Source: Streptomyces purpureus (GTDB taxonomy: Bacteria; Actinomycetota; Actinomycetes; Streptomycetales; Streptomycetaceae). Taken from it: a DNA stretch of 44,097 nucleotides. Position 1 is the stretch's first letter. Every line of letters starts with the position of its first letter. The stretch spans positions 54,908 through 99,004 of the forward strand of contig NZ_BMQQ01000026.1 of NCBI RefSeq assembly GCF_014648195.1, read 5' to 3'. This document shows positions 42,409-44,097 of the stretch, in pieces. Position numbers and translations under genes: made by a program. The notes under the pieces were generated by a model. The model saw nothing but the letters and a program-made list of their open reading frames with translations. It ran no database searches and was not told where the DNA came from.

Positions 42409-42436
42409 AAGGCCCCGGTCGTCGGACCGGGGCCTT
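42409..42436 (+). terminator. Terminator hairpin after the PH-domain gene
   Basis: AAGGCCCCGGTC (42409-42420) pairs perfectly with GACCGGGGCCTT (42425-42436) around GTCG, 26 bp after the stop. Confidence 0.8.
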
Positions 42437-42828
42437 CGGCTTACGTGGCCAGGGACAGCTGCGCGGATCGCCCGACGGGCCGCGGGGAAGCGGGCGTCGT
42501 GCCCCGATCGGGGCTAACGTCCCGGCGTGCGGCGGTCCGACCGGTTTGCCTTTGTCAACCGACTGGTAACTCACGCGACTGCAAAGCGACATTGCCGTAC
42601 GCGAACTTCGCGGAGAGCTGCGGAGGACGCTGACCAAGTGTCATACTGGCGCCGCAGCCCTTCGTGCATCCCCCGTCGCGAAGGGCTGCTCATATGTCCG
42701 GACACACCAAGTCCCCCACGGGCAGGGGACTCCCCTCGTGGCCCCCTGTCCGCGTTTTTTCGAGTTAACAGTGGCGTAGAGTGTTTGCGCAAGTCCAGTT
42801 GGCCGCGGACGTGAACGTGGGGGTTCCA
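42437..42828. other. Upstream region of the XRE-type gene
   Basis: No gene seen. It contains a hairpin CAGCCCTTCG / CGAAGGGCTG (42655-42688), a palindrome TGTCCGGACA, and near 42770-42780 a GTTAAC followed by TAGAGT that could be part of a promoter. Confidence 0.35.
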
Positions 42829-43329
42829 GTGGGAAACGGCGGCGAGCAGGCGCCTGAGCCGAAGCGCACGACCGAGCTGCCGACGGGGCCGGCGGCCGAG
42901 CCGGCGCCCGAGCTGACGACGTTGCAGCAGAAGGTCGAGTACATGGTGGAGAAGACCTTCCCGGGGCAGAAGGTCTCCGGCCGGTTCTTCGCCGATCTCG
43001 TCAAGGAGCGCGGGGGTTCCCTCTCGCACAGCTACTTCTCCAACATCCTGGCCGGGAAGGTGACCAACCCCTCCGAGGACATCCTCAAGGCGCTCGGCCT
43101 TGGCTTCGGGGTCGACTGGCGGTTCTTCAAGGAGGAGTCCGAGGTCGTCGACGACGTCGTGGCCGGGCTCCAGTTCCTCGCCAAGCGGCGTACGGGCGAG
43201 ATCAGCGGGATCGCGGGGCGGGGGCTCGACGACGACGGACTCACCGCCGAGCTGCTGGAGTTCGCGCTCTCGCTCCTGGAGGAGACCAAGAGCCCCCGGC
43301 AGGACACCGACCAGGAGCCGCCGGCCTAG
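42829..43329 (+). CDS. XRE-like helix-turn-helix regulator, 166 aa
   Basis: A 166-aa protein with an XRE-type DNA-binding region (LQQKVEYMVEKTFPGQKVSG, SYFSNILAGKVTNPSEDILK, ALGLGFGVDWRFFKEES) and a helical C-terminus. GTG 42829 has GGGGG at 5-base spacing; GTG 42811 is an alternative. It is followed by an ImmA/IrrE-type protease gene, a common regulator-protease pairing in which the protease can act on the regulator. Confidence 0.82.
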   Translation: MGNGGEQAPEPKRTTELPTGPAAEPAPELTTLQQKVEYMVEKTFPGQKVSGRFFADLVKERGGSLSHSYFSNILAGKVTNPSEDILKALGLGFGVDWRFFKEESEVVDDVVAGLQFLAKRRTGEISGIAGRGLDDDGLTAELLEFALSLLEETKSPRQDTDQEPPA

Positions 43330-43547
43330 CTCCACGGGGCGCACAACAGCGCGCAACGGCGCACGTCGACGCCCATCGGCGCCCCGCACACCGCCCCCGC
43401 AGTGCGCCCCTTCGCTCGGTTCCCGCCCGTGGCCCCCGGCACGCGGCCCCCGAAAGGGCCCGCACGCGTGCCCGTCTCGTCGTACGCGTTGGCTAAAATC
43501 GCCGTTCGCATGTCACACACACGCGTGACGACGACCAAGAGGCCCCG

Positions 43548-44097
43548 ATGTCCCTGCGCGAGCTGCGGAAAGAGTGCGAAGCCGGGCTGGCTGACCTGCC
43601 CCTCCCCGCCCCCTTCGACATCGCGGCGCTGGTGGCCAACATGGAGGCCGCCCGTGGCCGGAAGATCGTGCTGCGCGAACTGCCCGACCGGCTCGCGCGT
43701 CTCAACGCCGCCTGCGGCCTGCGGCTGAAGTCCGGAGACACCAGCCTCGTCCTCTACCGGCGGCGGCCCACCGAGTACCAGACCCAGCACGTCATCCTGC
43801 ACGAGCTGTGCCACGAGTGGTTCGACCACGGCACCAGCCTCGACGCCGAGCAGCTGCGGCGGCTCATGCCGGTCTTCGACACCTCCCTCATCGGCCGGGT
43901 CCTCGGCTCCGGCGCGACGACCGTGCAGGCGCGGGCGCAGTACGACACCCACGAGGAGCGGATGGCCGAGTTCGGGGCCTCGCTCATACCCCGGATGGCG
44001 CGCGACGTCACCAGCGACGACATGGTCGGACGGCTCGCCAACTCGCTCTCCCGGCCCGTCGCCCACCGGCGCACGGGCCTCTTCAGACGTTCCCCCC
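43548..44097 (+). CDS. ImmA/IrrE-type metallopeptidase-domain protein (partial)
   Basis: The first 183 codons of a protein cut by the window end. It contains HELCHEWFDH, the zinc-binding HExxH motif of ImmA/IrrE-family peptidases, preceded by the strand RLKSGDTSLVLYRRR. ATG 43548 is preceded by AGAGG. It lies 218 bp after the XRE gene on the same strand. ImmA-type proteins cleave or inactivate repressors in mobile elements and stress regulons. Confidence 0.87.
   Translation, partial: MSLRELRKECEAGLADLPLPAPFDIAALVANMEAARGRKIVLRELPDRLARLNAACGLRLKSGDTSLVLYRRRPTEYQTQHVILHELCHEWFDHGTSLDAEQLRRLMPVFDTSLIGRVLGSGATTVQARAQYDTHEERMAEFGASLIPRMARDVTSDDMVGRLANSLSRPVAHRRTGLFRRSP

Overview
The window is high-GC actinobacterial DNA, almost certainly from a Streptomyces chromosome. 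The signs are strong third-position GC bias with long antisense shadow ORFs, frequent GTG starts, Streptomyces-type families (a subtilisin inhibitor, an ECF sigma factor with a SnoaL-like tail, bL37 ribosomal peptides), and a GGGGGTCCCCCC interspersed element of a kind I recall from Streptomyces genomes. No species can be named from the sequence.

Layout. (1) 0.26-14.9 kb is a potassium-transport island. It holds a complete kdpF-A-B-C operon, kdpE and kdpD, a second kdpB that is frameshifted, and a second kdpF peptide at the head of a TrkH/TrkA (Ktr-type) operon. A short-chain dehydrogenase and a bL37-like ribosomal peptide lie at the left end. The promoter regions of all these units share CRTCAR half-sites repeated every 11 bp, the geometry of an OmpR-family regulator such as KdpE; this is the most coherent new signal here. 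(2) 15.2-16.1 kb has a secreted protein coupled to a 127-aa protein. (3) 16.4-20.0 kb is an islet bounded by two roughly 185-bp imperfect direct repeats, each containing a 3' fragment of tRNA-Gly. It carries a small ABM-like protein, an alpha/beta-hydrolase without its catalytic Ser and His, and a TPR-LuxR regulator. (4) 20.2-28.1 kb is accessory: an ArsR-type regulator, three exported cell-surface proteins including an NlpC/P60-like protein with duplicated SH3-like repeats, a membrane Ser/Thr kinase divergent from an FHA protein, a lipoprotein and an IS5-type transposase remnant. (5) 28.5-32.2 kb is a prenyl operon (small protein, polyprenyl diphosphate synthase, Lcp/MpaB-type haem protein) followed by an aldo/keto reductase. 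(6) 32.5-44.1 kb holds a GvpU-like protein, a structured leader before a MerR-like regulator, a second membrane kinase, NERD and ABM proteins, a PP2C phosphatase, an ECF sigma factor, a TetR regulator with three operator copies, a subtilisin-type protease inhibitor, a bL37 gene without a stop codon, a PH-domain protein, and an XRE/ImmA-type pair cut by the window edge.

How the genes may work together. High-affinity Kdp, its sensor-regulator pair, the Ktr-type channel and the extra KdpF probably form one potassium-homeostasis regulon through the shared operators. Two membrane kinases, an FHA reader and a PP2C phosphatase give the rest of the window a Ser/Thr-phosphorylation theme, but no direct link between them can be seen. 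All functions are read from sequence alone; no database search or folding program was run.
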